64,000 nucleotides of DNA from Quillaja saponaria (lineage: Eukaryota; Streptophyta; Magnoliopsida; Fabales; Quillajaceae), in contig CM055607.1 in the NCBI GenBank assembly GCA_029379385.1, positions 6,200,001 to 6,264,000 on the forward strand, in the 5' to 3' direction. The notes beneath the pieces were generated by a model. That model ran no database searches, was not told where the DNA came from, and worked only from the letters and a program-made list of their open reading frames with translations. Below, in pieces: positions 62,691-64,000 of this stretch; position 1 is the stretch's first letter, and the number at the start of each line of letters is the position of its first letter. Both the position numbers and the translations under genes were made by a program.

Positions 62691-63180
62691 AATATACCCA
62701 TCTCCTTTCTTTCGCATACAGAAACTGTAGCCACCATCTTTTTTCGCGATCTGTCTGCTTGGGCTCAGGCACTGACGATCTCAGCTACGACAGGAATATC
62801 GTTTGAAACTCGCTCGGAACGTTGCCTTTTCTGATCTTGAACGCAACCGTGCCACGAATGGAAACTACTATACCAGCTCGAAAAGCGCAGTGGGTTAACG
62901 AATTCCGGTAACCTTGGTTTGTTCGTTATTTTTTCCGATAATATTACCTGTTCTTACTGAACTTATCTTCTCGAGGCTCCAATTTTAGGGATTTGGGTTT
63001 ATTTTACTTTTAAGAGAGGGTTTAGGGTTTATACTTTTAAGTCTCAGTGAGACCAAATTATACCCATTTCTATGGGGATTTCAGTCATATATATTTGATT
63101 TATACCCAACAATCAGTTGGTAGGGTATTTCTTGGTTTGGAGTTTTTTACGCCATTGGTGGACTAATTGATAAGACAGCG
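62691..63180 (+). promoter_or_regulatory. 5' leader of the SNF12-like gene
   Basis: GC content rises from about 62720, with TC-rich sequence just before it. A plausible 5' UTR intron runs from GTAACC at 62908 to GATAAGACAG at about 63178, one base before the leader remnant CG and the ATG. Start site not resolved. Confidence 0.35.
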
Positions 63181-64000
63181 ATGTCTGTGAATAATAATAA
63201 CCCGCCTAAGGGCTTTGGGGCCTCTTCTTCATCCTTTGGCAATGCTGGGTTAGTCCCACAGTCTATATCTGCGAACCCCACATATAATCAATCTCAAGCT
63301 CAAGCTCAAGCTCAAGCTCAAGCTCAAGCACAAGCACAAGCACAAGCACAAGCACAAGCACAAGCACAAGCACAAGCACACTTCGTAGCTGGTTTTCAAG
63401 GTCAGTTTCAGCTGTCACAAGCCCAGGCTATTGCTCAGGCACAATCAAAGGCTCAAGCTCATGCCCATGCTCAATTGCAGGCTCAGTTGCAAGCTCAAGG
63501 GTTGTCTCTTAATCAGAACCAGTCGGGTGGGCCAGGGAATTTGGGAGTGTCGTCACCCTCCATTTCAACACCCGGAAGTGCAAGCCTGAAGCGGCTTCCT
63601 CTAAAACCCCCTATGCGCCCTCTTGGGTTTTCCCCTACAAACAATATTTCACCCTTAAGGCCCATGGAGCTTACACCTGCAACACGTAGAAAGAAGCAGA
63701 AGATTCCTGAGAAACAGCTACAAGATAGAGTTGCTGCAATTCTGCCAGAATCTGCTCTGTACACCCAACTTCTCGAGTTTGAGACCCGTGTTGAAGCTGC
63801 GCTTGCAAGAAAGAAGGTTGACATTCAAGAAGCCCTTAAAAACCCACCTTGTATCCAGAAAACCCTTCGTATCTATGTTTTCAACACTTTTGCAAATCAG
63901 ATTCGCACAATTCCAAAGACACCAAATGCTGAGCCCCCTACTTGGACCCTTAAAATAGTTGGGAGAATCTTAGAAGATGGGATAGATCCCGATCAGCCAG
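63181..64000 (+). CDS. SWI/SNF complex component SNF12/BAF60 homologue, 5' part
   Basis: Subunit of a chromatin-remodelling complex in the nucleus (Arabidopsis CHC1/BAF60-like). The frame is open from the ATG at 63181 to the window edge, 273 codons. Order: Asn/Ser-rich start, a (Gln-Ala)14 run at about residues 39-66, further Gln/Ala-rich sequence to about 105, a Pro/Ser segment with [15 protein letters not shown], then the conserved N-terminal region [55 protein letters not shown] and [16 protein letters not shown]. The SWIB domain should follow outside the window. No frame problems. Confidence 0.92.
   Translation, partial: MSVNNNNPPKGFGASSSSFGNAGLVPQSISANPTYNQSQAQAQAQAQAQAQAQAQAQAQAQAQAQAHFVAGFQGQFQLSQAQAIAQAQSKAQAHAHAQLQAQLQAQGLSLNQNQSGGPGNLGVSSPSISTPGSASLKRLPLKPPMRPLGFSPTNNISPLRPMELTPATRRKKQKIPEKQLQDRVAAILPESALYTQLLEFETRVEAALARKKVDIQEALKNPPCIQKTLRIYVFNTFANQIRTIPKTPNAEPPTWTLKIVGRILEDGIDPDQP
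63295..63378 (+). repeat. In-frame hexanucleotide repeat coding (Gln-Ala)14
   Basis: Five CAAGCT units followed by nine CAAGCA units, without interruption. The synonymous switch from GCT to GCA splits the run into two pure blocks. Likely length-variable. Confidence 0.95.

Overview
This is a plant nuclear window, almost certainly a eudicot and probably a rosid. The evidence is the many short GT-AG introns, very AT-rich intergenic DNA, plant-only gene families (a chloroplast S21 protein, an LRR receptor-like protein, a TAR/alliinase relative, an F-box/kelch gene with a miR2111 site), Stowaway- and Helitron-like repeats, and telo-box/Site II promoters. I cannot name the species.

Layout, left to right: uridine kinase-like/UPRT gene (+, 1834-6833); an 8.6-kb non-coding repeat array that looks like a minus-strand non-coding RNA gene with its promoter near 15.5 kb; TrmA/RumA-type RNA m5U methyltransferase (+, 16918-23133); CLC-a/b nitrate-proton exchanger (-, 23557-27147); a nucleotide-diphospho-sugar transferase-like gene (+, 31354-33188); plastid ribosomal protein bS21c (-, 33739-35312); an F-box/kelch gene with a miR2111 site (+, 44999-46195); cytosolic ribosomal protein uL22/RPL17 (-, 47961-50699); a large inverted repeat and other transposon debris (50.9-55.6 kb); an LRR receptor-like protein (+, 56108-59053); a broken TAR/alliinase-like pseudogene (+, 59579-60260); and the 5' part of a SWI/SNF SNF12/BAF60 gene (+, from 63181, running off the window).

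From memory, five of these genes (UKL, methyltransferase, CLC, S21, F-box/kelch) match the order of Arabidopsis At3g27190, 27180, 27170, 27160 and 27150. The window would then be a conserved block into which the non-coding array and the sugar transferase-like gene have been inserted.

Two things stand out. First, the three leftmost protein genes (UKL, methyltransferase, CLC) each carry 2-3 single-base indels in conserved exons. Once these are accounted for, each gene gives an exactly in-frame, full-length family protein. The genes to the right carry none. This suggests sequence error in the left part, or very recent inactivation. Second, the array at 6.9-15.5 kb holds repeated RNA-like elements (three C/D-snoRNA-like units, and at least five copies of a hairpin with about 22-nt arms) behind a promoter with the telo-box/Site II pattern typical of plant snoRNA and ribosomal-protein genes. 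It is the best candidate here for an undescribed RNA locus.
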